In this document: positions 26,049 to 35,217 of the stretch, piece after piece
Layout of the letters: each line of letters begins with the position of its first letter
Position numbering within the stretch: the first letter of the stretch is position 1
Assembly: GCA_029260765.1 (NCBI GenBank)
Contig: JAJDCP010000011.1
Location: 62,001-126,000, forward strand
Source of the DNA: Planctomycetota bacterium
GTDB taxonomy: Bacteria; Planctomycetota; J058; JAJDCP01
Direction of reading: 5' to 3'
Length of the DNA stretch: 64,000 nucleotides
Notes under the pieces: generated by a model
The model's input: only the letters and a program-made list of their open reading frames with translations
The model's database searches: none
Told to the model about the DNA's origin: nothing
Program-made: the position numbers and the translations under genes

Positions 26049-27419
26049 GTGATCTACAACAACGTCCTCGAGCTGATTGGCGATACTCCGCTGGTGAGGC
26101 TGAATCGCATGGCCCAGGGGCTCAAGGCGACCGTCGTCTGCAAGCTCGAATACCTCAACCCCGGGTCGAGCATCAAGGACCGGATTGGTCTGCGGATGAT
26201 CGAGGATGGCGAAGCCCGCGGACTGATCAAACCTGGCGGCACCATCATCGAAGGCACCTCCGGCAACACAGGAGTCGGCCTGGCTTTGGCGGCCGTCATG
26301 AAGGGCTATCGTTGCATCTTTGTGATGCCTGACAAGATGTCGTCCGAAAAAATCGACGCCCTGCGCGCATACGGAGCCGAGGTGATCGTCACCCCCACCG
26401 CCGTCGCTCCCGAAGATCCGCGCAGCTACTACTCGGTCTCGCAACGGCTGAGCGAAGAGATCCCCAACTCGTACTACCCCAACCAATACCACAACCCCAG
26501 CAACCCACAGACACATTACGAAGAGACGGGTCCGGAGATCTGGAAACAGACCGAGGGGCGTATCACCCACTTCGTGGCCGGCATGGGAACCGGGGGCACA
26601 CTCACCGGCATCAGCCGCTACCTGAAAGAGCAGAATCCCGACGTCAAGGTGGTCGGCGTCGATCCAGTCGGCTCACTGTATTGGGACAAGTTCCACAAGG
26701 GTGAGGTGATCGAGGAGAACATCCATCCTTACCTGGTCGAAGGCATCGGGGAAGACTTCCTGCCCTCAACCATGGACCTGAGCCAGCTCGACGATGTGAT
26801 CCGCATCAAAGACCGCGACTGTTTCATGACCGCCCGCGCGCTCGCCCGCCGCGAAGGGATCTTCACGGGCGGGTCCGGAGGCGCCGCCGTCTGGGCCGCG
26901 CTGCAGGTGGCGCGAGACTGCGATGAGAATGCGTTGATCGTGACGCTGCTCCCCGACTCGGGCTCCCGCTACCTCTCGAAGGTCTACAACGACACCTACC
27001 TGCGCGACAACGGTATGCTCGGCACGATGGTCGAGCTCAACGCCGCCCAGCTCATCGGGCACAAGGGTGCGGGGCCGGAGAAGCTGTATTCTGTCGACCC
27101 GGATTCATCGGTGCTCGCTTGCATCAAGCTGATGCGCCAGTATGAAATCAGCCAGCTCCCCGTGTTGCACGAGGGCGAGAGCATCGGCAGCATCCGCGAA
27201 GACCAGGTGGTGCCGCTGCTCCTGCAGGGCGAAGACCTCGACAACATCCAAGTGCGCGCTGTCATGGCCGAGCCCTTGCCTGTGATCGACTACGACGAGC
27301 CGGTCCGCAGCGTGTCGCGGCTGATGACCCCACACAATCCCGCGGTCCTGATCCGTCAGGCCGACGGCAGCCTGAATATCCTGACCAAGCACGATCTGAT
27401 CCGCAGTATCGAGATCTGA
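26049..27419 (+). CDS. cbs: cystathionine beta-synthase with C-terminal CBS pair
   Basis: 456 residues from GTG at 26049, with GGAG 8 bases upstream. This PLP enzyme joins homocysteine and serine to cystathionine. Seen: LELIGDTPLVRLNR, the PLP lysine K43 in NPGSSIKDRIG, the EGTSGNTG loop, and GTGGTLTGIS that binds the PLP phosphate. Residues about 345-455 are two CBS motifs (VLACIKLMRQYEISQLPVL and SVSRLMTPHNPAVLI) that act as regulatory modules. A cysteine synthase function is possible, but the CBS pair favours this call. Confidence 0.92.
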   Translation: MIYNNVLELIGDTPLVRLNRMAQGLKATVVCKLEYLNPGSSIKDRIGLRMIEDGEARGLIKPGGTIIEGTSGNTGVGLALAAVMKGYRCIFVMPDKMSSEKIDALRAYGAEVIVTPTAVAPEDPRSYYSVSQRLSEEIPNSYYPNQYHNPSNPQTHYEETGPEIWKQTEGRITHFVAGMGTGGTLTGISRYLKEQNPDVKVVGVDPVGSLYWDKFHKGEVIEENIHPYLVEGIGEDFLPSTMDLSQLDDVIRIKDRDCFMTARALARREGIFTGGSGGAAVWAALQVARDCDENALIVTLLPDSGSRYLSKVYNDTYLRDNGMLGTMVELNAAQLIGHKGAGPEKLYSVDPDSSVLACIKLMRQYEISQLPVLHEGESIGSIREDQVVPLLLQGEDLDNIQVRAVMAEPLPVIDYDEPVRSVSRLMTPHNPAVLIRQADGSLNILTKHDLIRSIEI

Positions 27420-27440
27420 TCCCTGCCCGCCTCCCTGGCC

Positions 27441-28682
27441 TCAGCTCCCTACCCGCTTCGGCACCTCGGCGCCGGCCAGCCAGGCGTGGGCAGCGGCGTC
27501 CACCGACTGCTGGGCCTCGATCAGTACGCGGGCATTGCGTCCCATGGTATGACGGGCTTCGCGGGCAGCCAAGGAATCGAGCAACGCGTCCACCAGCGCG
27601 TCCCCGTTGGCCACGCGGCCATGGACGGAGTCTTCGATGGGAATCCCGTCGGCCCCCCAGGTCGTGGTCACCACGGGCATGGCCCGCGCCATCGCCTCCA
27701 AGGTCTTCGTCTTGATCCCACCCCCGTAACGCATCGGCGCAACGAACAGCGCATGCTGGTCGAAGAGCGGCCCCAGATCTGGGACGAAACCTGCCAGATG
27801 CACGGCTGCACCACAGCGCAGGGCGGCCTGTTGCACCTTGGCTGGCGGCTCCCTTCCCACCAGGCTCAGCCGCACATCCGGCCGGCGCGCCTGCAGCGCG
27901 GGAAAGAGCTCGTCGAGCAGGTACAGCGCGGCATCGACGTTCGGCTCGTGCGCAAAGCTGCCGACGAATAGCAGGCTCCCGTCGCGCTCTTGAGCAGGAT
28001 CCCTGACAGGCAAGGCTGCCAGGTCGATGCCCAGAGGCACCACGGTCACGTGCGGGCAACCGGAAAAGGCCGTCAGCACCGCGCGGTCCTGTGCCGTGAA
28101 GCACATCACCCGGTCGAAATCGTGCACGACGGTGCTCTCGTAGCGCGCCCAGCGCAGCGCTCGCAGCCCCTCGGCCAGCTGGCGCTCGGGACGGCGGGCG
28201 AGACGCTGCGCCCCAAAGACCTTGATGGTGTTGACCTCGTGGGTGTTGAGCTGCAGGCGGGCCGGATGGTGCGCGAACAAACGCGCGTAGGGCGCCATCT
28301 GCAGGAATTCGAAGCCGACCAGCTCGAAAGGCTGCGCGGCGAGCTCGCGCAGGCAACGCGACATCGCGGGCTGTTGGTACTTCTGCACGAAGTAGGGCAG
28401 AGACCCCACCAGGCTCGCTCCCGCAGCCCAGAGCCGTGAGCCGAGCAGCCGCAGCCGCCCCGTCAGGTCGACATCACGATCGCTGACAAAGGGCACCGCA
28501 TGGACGGCAGCACACTGCGCACGCCAGGGGTCGACCGCGTCTTGTTCGCCCGTCCGCGTGAAAGCGACCAGCGTCAACTCGCAGTGCTGGCTGAGCCGTT
28601 CCACCAGGCCCGTGAGGGCCATCCCGCCGCCGTGGCCGATGCCGGGACGGGGCAAATAGGGACTTACCAGCAGGACGCGCAT
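27441..28682 (-). CDS. GT4-family glycosyltransferase
   Basis: 413 residues starting at MRVLLVSPYLPRPG. GT-B fold: an N-terminal Gly-rich loop (GIGHGGGMAL), the linker VVPLGIDLAALP, then FVGSFAHEPNVDAALYLL and, for nucleotide-sugar binding, RYGGGIKTKTLEAMA followed by PVVTTTWGADGI. It transfers a sugar from a nucleotide donor to a cell-surface acceptor that cannot be told. No other polysaccharide genes adjoin it. It is convergent with cbs. Confidence 0.9.
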   Translation of the reverse strand: MRVLLVSPYLPRPGIGHGGGMALTGLVERLSQHCELTLVAFTRTGEQDAVDPWRAQCAAVHAVPFVSDRDVDLTGRLRLLGSRLWAAGASLVGSLPYFVQKYQQPAMSRCLRELAAQPFELVGFEFLQMAPYARLFAHHPARLQLNTHEVNTIKVFGAQRLARRPERQLAEGLRALRWARYESTVVHDFDRVMCFTAQDRAVLTAFSGCPHVTVVPLGIDLAALPVRDPAQERDGSLLFVGSFAHEPNVDAALYLLDELFPALQARRPDVRLSLVGREPPAKVQQAALRCGAAVHLAGFVPDLGPLFDQHALFVAPMRYGGGIKTKTLEAMARAMPVVTTTWGADGIPIEDSVHGRVANGDALVDALLDSLAAREARHTMGRNARVLIEAQQSVDAAAHAWLAGAEVPKRVGS

Positions 28683-28774
28683 GCCGATTCCGCTTCCCAA
28701 AGCCGGAAGTCTAATGGGCCCGCTGACAGAATGCCAGTCGGGGTGCGGTGCGGTACTGCGGCGCTAGTACACCT

Positions 28775-28805
28775 TGTAGGGGCGGGGGTAAACCTCTCCC
28801 CTACA
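28775..28805. repeat. short TGTAGGGG/CCCCTACA repeat
   Basis: A 31-bp unit with TGTAGGGGCGGGG at the left and TCCCCTACA at the right. It is a shortened form of the 54-bp unit at 46097-46150. It lies in the gap between the GT4 and globin-like genes, which holds nothing else recognisable. Confidence 0.6.
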
Positions 28806-28832
28806 TGGAATTGCCCGTGGCTCACACAGACG

Positions 28833-29243
28833 CTACGGTTTGTCCGTGGCCTCCCCGGGCCTGCACAATTCTTCCAGTCCGGTCAGGCACTCCCCGCGTG
28901 TGACCGCAACCCTGAGCCCCTGATTGTGCGCCAGCCAGCCTTCTCGGATAGCCTCAGGCACCGCGTGTTCTTCGAGAACCTCGCGCAAGATCTGCAGGCG
29001 GCGGTTGAACTGTCCGTCGAAGATGTGGTGGGCTGCATGGGCGGCGTGCAGAGGCCGTCCCTGATACGCCACGCCAGCACCGAGATGGCGGGCCGCGAAT
29101 TGTAGCTCGAGCTCTTTGAGGCGCGGGATGTCTACCTGGTCGAAGAAAAACCCGATCATCACGTCCTTCCGCACCCGATCGATGAAGACGTTGACGATCT
29201 CCCGCAAACCCTCGAGCCCTCCCATCGCCGCCATCGCTTCCAT
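28833..29243 (-). CDS. truncated-globin-like protein lacking the expected proximal His
   Basis: 136 residues from the second ATG (29243), which is 7 bases after GGGGAGG; the first ATG (29249) is too close. The pattern fits group 1 truncated globins: VNVFIDRVRKDVMIGFFF, LELQFAARHLGAG and GRPLHAAH, then a C-terminal helix ending EEHAVPE. In the family the heme-binding His directly precedes a Phe in the F helix; here that pair reads QF (FDGQFNRRLQIL). Nearby His residues (HAAHH) could substitute, or heme binding may be lost. Family call is moderate. Confidence 0.65.
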   Translation of the reverse strand: MEAMAAMGGLEGLREIVNVFIDRVRKDVMIGFFFDQVDIPRLKELELQFAARHLGAGVAYQGRPLHAAHAAHHIFDGQFNRRLQILREVLEEHAVPEAIREGWLAHNQGLRVAVTRGECLTGLEELCRPGEATDKP

Positions 29244-29263
29244 CGCCATGCCTCCCCAAGGGC

Positions 29264-29292
29264 TTCAGCTGCCGCTCTGGTTGTGCTACGAT
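29264..29292 (+). promoter_or_regulatory. candidate sigma-70 promoter
   Basis: TTCAGC (29264-29269), 17-base spacer, TACGAT (29287-29292), 41 bases before the ATG at 29334. Confidence 0.4.
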
Positions 29293-29333
29293 CCCCGCTT
29301 TGCCAGAGCCTGTCAATCAGTCCGGAGGAATCG

Positions 29334-32300
29334 ATGCCCGCCACCCGCCTGGCGACCTGCATGCTGGTGCTCTGCTTGCAGGTTCTGGCCCAACAGCTCG
29401 ACTGTCCCCAGCGTTTGTTCAGCCGTGGGTTTGCGGGCGACAGCCAGGAATGGCCCGAGGTGGCCGACGTAGACGGAGACGGCGATGCAGACCTGCTGAC
29501 GTTCACGCCGTCGGGAAAAGTCTATGTCGCCGTCAACGAAGACGGCCAGCGCTGTCACGGCGGCCGCGTCTGGGCTCGGGATGCGTTCGCCGCGGGCGCC
29601 CAGGCCGTGGTCGGAGACTTTGACGGCAATGGCCGGGCGGGATTTGCGGTGTTGCTGCCCGACGGGGCATTGCTGCTCGGCAGGCCCGGTCCGGACAGCT
29701 TCGCCGTCAGTACCCAGGGCGCGCTCGGCACAGGCAGGCTCCTGGCCGGCGACATCAACGCCGACGGACTGTGCGACCTGGTCCTGGCCGGCGACAGCCT
29801 GGCGCTGTACCTCAGCCGTGGAGAGGCGGGATTCGCAGCCCCGCGGGGCTGGACCAGACTGCCCACGAGCGCGCTTATCTGTGGACGCCTCGACGCACAG
29901 CCAGGCGCTGATCTGCTGACGGTGATCGACGGGCGCTTCCTGTTGGCCTCAGGCGGCAGCGAGCCCGGCCCCTGGCAAGACTGGGGAGACGCCCCTGCCG
30001 CGCCACGGATGGCTATCGACCTCGATGGCGCAGACCGCGACGCCGTGCTGGCAGGATCGTGGTTGTTGCGCCCCCATCAGAGCGGCTTTGTCGCCTGGCC
30101 CATGGGCTTGCAGCTTCCGGCCAGCCCCGCCGTGGTGCGAGCGGGCGACGCGGACGGTGACGGCGGGGGCGAGCTGTTTCTGTTCGAACGCAAGGGCGGG
30201 CGGGTATCCCTGGCGCGTCCCAGCGCGGGCCAGTTCGCCGCCTGGGAGTGTTGGGGAGAGCTGCCGCAACCAGCTGCCTCGCCTCCCAGGGTAGAGTCGC
30301 GCGCGCTGCAGACCGCCGTATGGCGCCTCGAGCTGGGAGACCACTGGAATCTGCAGCCGCGCGCTGCCCCGCTCGCTGGACCCCGGATGCTCGGCCGCCT
30401 CGTCACGCGTGCAGGTGCGGGGCGGCTCAGCGTCGCTGCGGATGGCTCTCTGCGTGCCTGTTCCGACGCCCCCGAGCCCGGCTGGAACATGCTGCTCGGT
30501 CAAATCTCGGCCGAGTGCCAGCCCCTGGGCGTCGCGGCGGACGGTTCCTTCTGGCTGGCAGACCCCGCCGGGGCCGGCTGGCGCATCGATGCCGGGCTGC
30601 GCCTCGAGCCGTGGCCGCTGCCTCCAGGCGTGCACGCCGGAGGCGACTTCAACGCGGATGGCTGGCCGGATGTGGTGGTCGCAAGCGACGCGGGCCTGCA
30701 ACCCTGCTATTGGCTGCCCGAGCTGCAGCGTTTCGAGCCTGCCGGCCCCGCGCTGGGGCAGCACGGGCTAGAGCTGCTCGCGGCTGTGGACTGGAGCGCA
30801 GACGGCTGGCCCGACCTGATCGCGCTCGATCGCCGGGGCCAGGTGATGGTGGCGCGCGGCAGTGCTCGCCAGGACGCCGATGGGGACCTGCTTGGCGATC
30901 TCGACGAGCGACGCAGCTGGGGCACCGATCCGCACGCCTGGGACAGCGACCGTGATGGCCTGGCGGACGGCTGGGAGGCCCGTGGGCTGTTCCGCGGCCA
31001 ACGCATAGACCTGCTCGGCGCAGACCCGTTGCGGCGCACACTTCTGCTCGAGCTCGATGTCGACCAGGGCGCGGATATGGGCAAAGTACAGAAGGCCATC
31101 GCGCGGCTCGAGAAGCTGTACGCCGGGTGTCCCACTCCCAATCCAGACGGCAGCCTGGGGATCGATGCCATCGTCGTCGTCGACACCCGTGTTCCACGGG
31201 GCAGCGACATGCCCTCCCGCAACCGCCACCAGCTGCGCGAGCAGTACTTCAGTCCCGAGCGGGCCGGGATCTTCCATTGGATGCACCTGTCGGCGCAAGG
31301 CGGTGGCGGCCAGGCGAACCTGATGTCCGACCACGGCTCGTGCGGCGGTGTCTTCGAGGCCACGCTTCCCCACGAGCTCGGCCATCAGCTGAGTTTGCGG
31401 CACGGGGGCGGCACCTCCCGCAACTCCATACCGCATTATCCCAGCCTGATGAACTACGCGTACAACTACGCCCTCGATGGCAAGCTGGACAACATCGACT
31501 ATTCCCGTGGCCACCTGGCCTCGATCAGCTTCGATGAGTACGCCCTGGCTGAGCTGGTCGACGTGCCGTACGCCGCGCTGCGCTACCTGTCCAACCGCCC
31601 CTTCCACTTCCCGGTCGAGGCTGTCGGCGATGGCCAGACCTGGATCGATTGGAACCTGGACGGCGTGCAGAATTCTGCGCCGGTGGCCGCCAACATCAAC
31701 TGGGCCAGCGGCGAGGGCTACGGCAAGCGCAGCTTCATCGATGACGAGGACGCGCATGAGCTGCACACGGCCAGCCGCCACGACCCACTTGTGCTCGATG
31801 TCGGCGGACGCCTGGTGGTGCTCAGCATTCCCCCCGATAGCCAGGGAATCGGCCTGCGTAGCTTCAGCCACGAAGCTGGCTGGTCCGCGAGCCGCCAGCT
31901 GCACCCGCAGCCTTGTGCCAGCCACCTGACCGGCGCGGCGCTAGGTGAAAGGATCGAGCTGTTCGGCAACCTGCCTGGAGGGGGCATCGGCCACTGGCGC
32001 GGGGAGCTCGACAGCAGCTTCGTGCTGCTGGGAAGTCTGCCGGGTAGCCAGGACATGTGGGCCAGCGCCGCGGGACGAGGGTCCGGAGACAGCGCCGAGT
32101 TGTTCCTGATGCTCGCGCACAGCACGGCCATCCACGCCGACTCGAACGGGCAGGCCCCTCCTTGGGTGCCCGCTTCGGACAGCTCGGGAACGACGCTGCG
32201 TGTCCGGCGCGGCGGTGACTGGCAGGAGGTCGCCTTTCCGACTCTACGCTCGGGAGTCCCCCTGGGCCTGGCGATCGACGAGCGCGCGGGCCAGCTCTTG

Positions 32301-32843
32301 TGCGCAGGCACGCTGCGCGCCAGCCAGGGACGCATGCATCTGTGGCGCATCGATCTGTCCAGCCTCGAGCTCGTCGCGGACGAGCCAGTCGGGGGTTCCC
32401 AAGGCAAGGACGCGACCAGCTGCAGACCCGCGGTGGTCCTCCAGTCGGGGCCGGGGCTGCCCGAACAGGGCCGCATCAACATCTACCACGCGGGCCGTTT
32501 CAAGCCCGGCGACCCGAACAGCTACCACATGTGGCGCAGCTTCACGATCGGCGACAAGACCTGGCGCGGCCGCGAAGGCTGGAAGCAAGAACAGATGTTC
32601 AACCAGTGGAGCTACTCGAACGCAGGCCCCGGCGCTGCCTTGCACGCCGGAAAACCTGTGGTCATCACACGATTTTGGACCCACTACAGCAGCAAGACCC
32701 GCAATGACGCACTGTGCGTCGCCTTTGATGGCGATGGCATCGTCGACCGGAGCTTGCGCGACCACGACGACTGGGCGGCCATCTGCGACCGTGGCCTGGA
32801 GCAGTCGATCTTGATCGTGCATCGCCCGCGGGGGAGACCATGA
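29334..32843 (+). CDS. large exported FG-GAP repeat protein with a metzincin-like protease domain
   Basis: 1169 residues; GGAGG 5 bases before the ATG, signal peptide about 1-20. Residues 30-520 form a beta-propeller of FG-GAP/VCBS repeats with calcium loops (DVDGDGDADLL, DFDGNGRAGF, DINADGLCDL, DFNADGWPDVV, DWSADGWPDLI). Residues about 525-560 add type-3-like calcium repeats (DADGDLLGDLD, DSDRDGLADGW). A zinc site follows: HELGHQLSLRH with H680, E681, H684 and H690 in metzincin spacing, and a SLMNYAY Met-turn candidate about 25 residues later. The usual Gly of HExxHxxGxxH is Ser. The last 350 residues are beta-rich and unrecognised. The lipoprotein gene overlaps by 4 bases. Confidence 0.85.
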   Translation: MPATRLATCMLVLCLQVLAQQLDCPQRLFSRGFAGDSQEWPEVADVDGDGDADLLTFTPSGKVYVAVNEDGQRCHGGRVWARDAFAAGAQAVVGDFDGNGRAGFAVLLPDGALLLGRPGPDSFAVSTQGALGTGRLLAGDINADGLCDLVLAGDSLALYLSRGEAGFAAPRGWTRLPTSALICGRLDAQPGADLLTVIDGRFLLASGGSEPGPWQDWGDAPAAPRMAIDLDGADRDAVLAGSWLLRPHQSGFVAWPMGLQLPASPAVVRAGDADGDGGGELFLFERKGGRVSLARPSAGQFAAWECWGELPQPAASPPRVESRALQTAVWRLELGDHWNLQPRAAPLAGPRMLGRLVTRAGAGRLSVAADGSLRACSDAPEPGWNMLLGQISAECQPLGVAADGSFWLADPAGAGWRIDAGLRLEPWPLPPGVHAGGDFNADGWPDVVVASDAGLQPCYWLPELQRFEPAGPALGQHGLELLAAVDWSADGWPDLIALDRRGQVMVARGSARQDADGDLLGDLDERRSWGTDPHAWDSDRDGLADGWEARGLFRGQRIDLLGADPLRRTLLLELDVDQGADMGKVQKAIARLEKLYAGCPTPNPDGSLGIDAIVVVDTRVPRGSDMPSRNRHQLREQYFSPERAGIFHWMHLSAQGGGGQANLMSDHGSCGGVFEATLPHELGHQLSLRHGGGTSRNSIPHYPSLMNYAYNYALDGKLDNIDYSRGHLASISFDEYALAELVDVPYAALRYLSNRPFHFPVEAVGDGQTWIDWNLDGVQNSAPVAANINWASGEGYGKRSFIDDEDAHELHTASRHDPLVLDVGGRLVVLSIPPDSQGIGLRSFSHEAGWSASRQLHPQPCASHLTGAALGERIELFGNLPGGGIGHWRGELDSSFVLLGSLPGSQDMWASAAGRGSGDSAELFLMLAHSTAIHADSNGQAPPWVPASDSSGTTLRVRRGGDWQEVAFPTLRSGVPLGLAIDERAGQLLCAGTLRASQGRMHLWRIDLSSLELVADEPVGGSQGKDATSCRPAVVLQSGPGLPEQGRINIYHAGRFKPGDPNSYHMWRSFTIGDKTWRGREGWKQEQMFNQWSYSNAGPGAALHAGKPVVITRFWTHYSSKTRNDALCVAFDGDGIVDRSLRDHDDWAAICDRGLEQSILIVHRPRGRP

Positions 32844-33505
32844 TGTTCCGACTGGCAGCCTTTCTTTGTCTCACAGCCGGCCTGGTGGGCTGCAGCAGCT
32901 CGACCGGTGTGCGCTGGTTCAGCAACCAACGCAGTCTGACCTTCGAGGGCGCTGACCGCCAGATGCTCCAAGACCTCGTGGTCGAAGCGCTCAGCAAGGT
33001 TCCGCGCAACGCCGATGGTCTCGAGCCGCTGGCCGACGCCTATGCGCAACGCATCGCGGGGCAGCTGGGTCCTTCCTATCAGGCTGCGATCGAGAATCCC
33101 TACCTCAGCCGCCGCCGCTCGATCAGACTCGGCGATCTCGAGCTGGTTGAAAACCGCAACCGTGCCATTGAGCTGGGAGCCGGAGCGAAGACTCTTCGCT
33201 CGCTCAAGCCCCCCCCCAATTCTGACGTACTGCTGCAGGTACAATGGCAGGTCTGGCTCGAAAGTCCCGACTTCCCCATCCCCGAAAGCCAGGTGATCAT
33301 CGTCAACCGCGTGCACGCCATTGCGGCGATCAATGACCGCGAGCTCGAGCGCGACATGCACTGCTTCGCGCTCGGCCTGGGCCAGGCCGTGGCCGACCGG
33401 CTCGAAGAGGAGCTGCGCAACACGGGCCTGAGCAAGGGTTTCTATGTGGACGTCAGCCGCGAGGGCTACGGGATCGAGACCGACCACCAACTCTACACCC
33501 CCTGA
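32840..33505 (+). CDS. lipoprotein, unknown function
   Basis: 221 residues if the first ATG (32840, ATGA overlap with the upstream stop) is used; the second ATG at 32843 is equally good relative to GGGGAG. The lipobox LVGC ends at C18, so it is a lipid-anchored envelope protein. The rest (VRWFSNQRSLTFEGADRQML and onwards) is not recognised; it contains mixed alpha/beta segments. Coupling with the large FG-GAP/metzincin protein suggests that the two act together at the cell surface. Confidence 0.8.
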   Translation: MMFRLAAFLCLTAGLVGCSSSTGVRWFSNQRSLTFEGADRQMLQDLVVEALSKVPRNADGLEPLADAYAQRIAGQLGPSYQAAIENPYLSRRRSIRLGDLELVENRNRAIELGAGAKTLRSLKPPPNSDVLLQVQWQVWLESPDFPIPESQVIIVNRVHAIAAINDRELERDMHCFALGLGQAVADRLEEELRNTGLSKGFYVDVSREGYGIETDHQLYTP

Positions 33506-33665
33506 GTGCGGCCCGAATCCAGCTCTGCGTGACTGTGGAAAACTCACGATTCCGCGCCCCATGCAACGGCGGATGGGCACGCACTTCGCCGCACTGCGTT
33601 CGACGTAACAACTTTGGCAGTTTGCGGAAACTCTGTGGAAAACAGGGTTTGGCGCGCGGGTCTTC
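33506..33665. other. intergenic gap between convergent genes with two DnaA-box-like sites
   Basis: No gene or terminator is evident. TGTGGAAAA occurs at 33534-33542 and again at 33634-33642, exactly 100 bases apart. Its complement TTTTCCACA fits the DnaA-box consensus TTWTNCACA. There is no AT-rich unwinding stretch and no dnaA or dnaN nearby. Confidence 0.3.
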
Positions 33666-34358
33666 TCAGTTGGGTGGGCAGGAGGGCGAAAAGGCGTCAC
33701 GCTCGGCTTGATTGATGGTGGCGCGTTCGATCAGCTTGTGCATCTTGCGCAGGCGCCCGAGTGCGCGCAGCCGTGCCTGCTTGACGGCATCGTACGACAC
33801 GCCCCGCTCTTCGGCGAGAGCTTCGATGCTGGCCCCTTCGGCGGCCTTCTTCAAAAGGTCGCGGTCAGAAGTACGGATACGGGCCAGGGCCCTGGTCAAA
33901 GTGACGATCTGCTCACGCCGCGCCGCGATGCTCGACGGACTGGTGCCCGTATCGACGGGGTCAAAACCGTCTGTTTCGGTCTCGTAGATCCGGATCAAAC
34001 CACCCGAGTTCCGCCGCAAGGCCTTCCAGTAAGCGGTGCGGTTGTACATATAGTGGCGCGCGATCTGGTAGATCCAGCCAAAGAACTCTTTGTCGCTGCG
34101 GTACTCGAACTTTTCGCCGGCCTTGAGCGCTTGCAGGTGGACTCCCTGTACGATGTCTTCGACGCTCTCGTACCGCAACGCGAGCAGACTCGCATTGTTG
34201 CGCACAAAAGCATGCAGATTCTCGTCATGCTCGACCAAAAGCTTCTCTAGAGACTTGCTAGAGCTCAGCAGATCACCCTCCGTGCAAGAATTCAGGGTAG
34301 CGCAAGCGGATCTCGAACGCGAGAATTTCCCGGCTGCGTTGAGACGGGTTTTCTGCAC
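33666..34358 (-). CDS. ECF-type RNA polymerase sigma factor
   Basis: 230 residues from GTG at 34358, which follows GGGGGCAG and begins 15 bases after the stop of the upstream gene. Region 2 lies at about 40-120 (LRYESVEDIVQGVHLQAL, FGWIYQIARHYMYNRT) and region 4 at about 155-210 (RTSDRDLLKKAAEGASIEAL, AEERGVSYDAVKQARLRALG). No zf-HC2 anti-sigma gene follows. The gene upstream on the same strand codes for an unknown 233-residue protein, which may be its regulator. The N-terminal 30 residues are not conserved-looking. Confidence 0.85.
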   Translation of the reverse strand: MQKTRLNAAGKFSRSRSACATLNSCTEGDLLSSSKSLEKLLVEHDENLHAFVRNNASLLALRYESVEDIVQGVHLQALKAGEKFEYRSDKEFFGWIYQIARHYMYNRTAYWKALRRNSGGLIRIYETETDGFDPVDTGTSPSSIAARREQIVTLTRALARIRTSDRDLLKKAAEGASIEALAEERGVSYDAVKQARLRALGRLRKMHKLIERATINQAERDAFSPSCPPN

Positions 34359-34373
34359 CTGCCCCCGAAGAGC

Positions 34374-35075
34374 TCAACGATGCAGGCTGAGCACGAAGCG
34401 CATCGCGCGGTCGATGTAGTGCTGCAGGTTCTTGTCGATCGGCTCGAACCAGTACGCGTGCGCGTCCTCGACATGCTCCACCGGAGAGACGGACATGATC
34501 GCCGCTTCGATGCGGTCTCGCTCGTCCTTGCCGAGCAGGGCGGCGATCTGGTCGAGGTACTCGTCGTCGACCTGGCCGTTCTTGTGCACGTACAACGCCC
34601 TGTGGATGAAGTACTCCTGCACCGAGGAGAAGCCGACCTTGTCCCCGAGGTTGATGCCCAGACGCCGCGCATACAGGTCCACCACCGTCGGGTGCGAGCG
34701 GGCCGGGGAGAGGTAGAAGCTGCGGAACACGAAAGGCTCAAAGCCGCCGCCAAGCGCCGTCAGATCCTCGCGCAGCTCGGCCGTCGTCGTCAGCTGCACC
34801 TTCTCCATGTAGTAGGCGCGCACGAAGCGCTCGAGCGTGGCACCCAGGCGCAGAAAGCTGCCCATGCGCATGAAGTTGATGGTGTGGTCGCGGTGGAAGA
34901 CGTCGAGCAGCGTCTCGCAACCCTCAGGCATCACCTGCCGCATCTCGGGGGTCAATGTCCGCTTGCTGAGCGCCTTGCGCAGAATCGGGACCAACACGCG
35001 CTCGGCGGCCTCGATACGGTTGATCGAGTTCCAGGCTGCCTTCTGGGCATCGTTGTACTGGGTCCAGTCGGCCAC
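34374..35075 (-). CDS. unknown protein encoded with the ECF sigma factor
   Basis: 233 residues from GTG at 35075, with AGGAGG 7 bases upstream. I do not recognise the family. It is mostly helical and soluble, with no signal or membrane segment; notable stretches are DVFHRDHTINFMRMGSFLRL, ERFVRAYYMEKVQL, FEPFVFRSFYLSP and DAHAYWFEPIDKNLQHYIDR. It lies directly upstream of the sigma gene on one transcript, so a role in controlling that sigma factor is possible, but that is inference from position only. Confidence 0.7.
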   Translation of the reverse strand: MADWTQYNDAQKAAWNSINRIEAAERVLVPILRKALSKRTLTPEMRQVMPEGCETLLDVFHRDHTINFMRMGSFLRLGATLERFVRAYYMEKVQLTTTAELREDLTALGGGFEPFVFRSFYLSPARSHPTVVDLYARRLGINLGDKVGFSSVQEYFIHRALYVHKNGQVDDEYLDQIAALLGKDERDRIEAAIMSVSPVEHVEDAHAYWFEPIDKNLQHYIDRAMRFVLSLHR

Positions 35076-35217
35076 CGCGGAGCCTCCTCTGCCTGGGTTG
35101 TGTGGCAATCTACGAGCGTCGGAGTGAGAATCCGTTGAGTTGCGTGGACTGCAGGCATGTGGTCAAAGCTACGGGTAGATCCTGGCGAAGGCAAGCCTCC
35201 GGCGCGGTTTTCCCGCT

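Noticed and set aside
25605..26570. 321-codon minus-strand frame running into the cbs gene
   Set aside because: Only the last 49 codons (25605-25754) look coding and have an RBS; the rest mirrors cbs.
33506..33665. Replication origin from two DnaA-box-like sites
   Set aside because: No AT-rich unwinding element, no cluster of boxes and no dnaA, dnaN, gyrB or parAB nearby.
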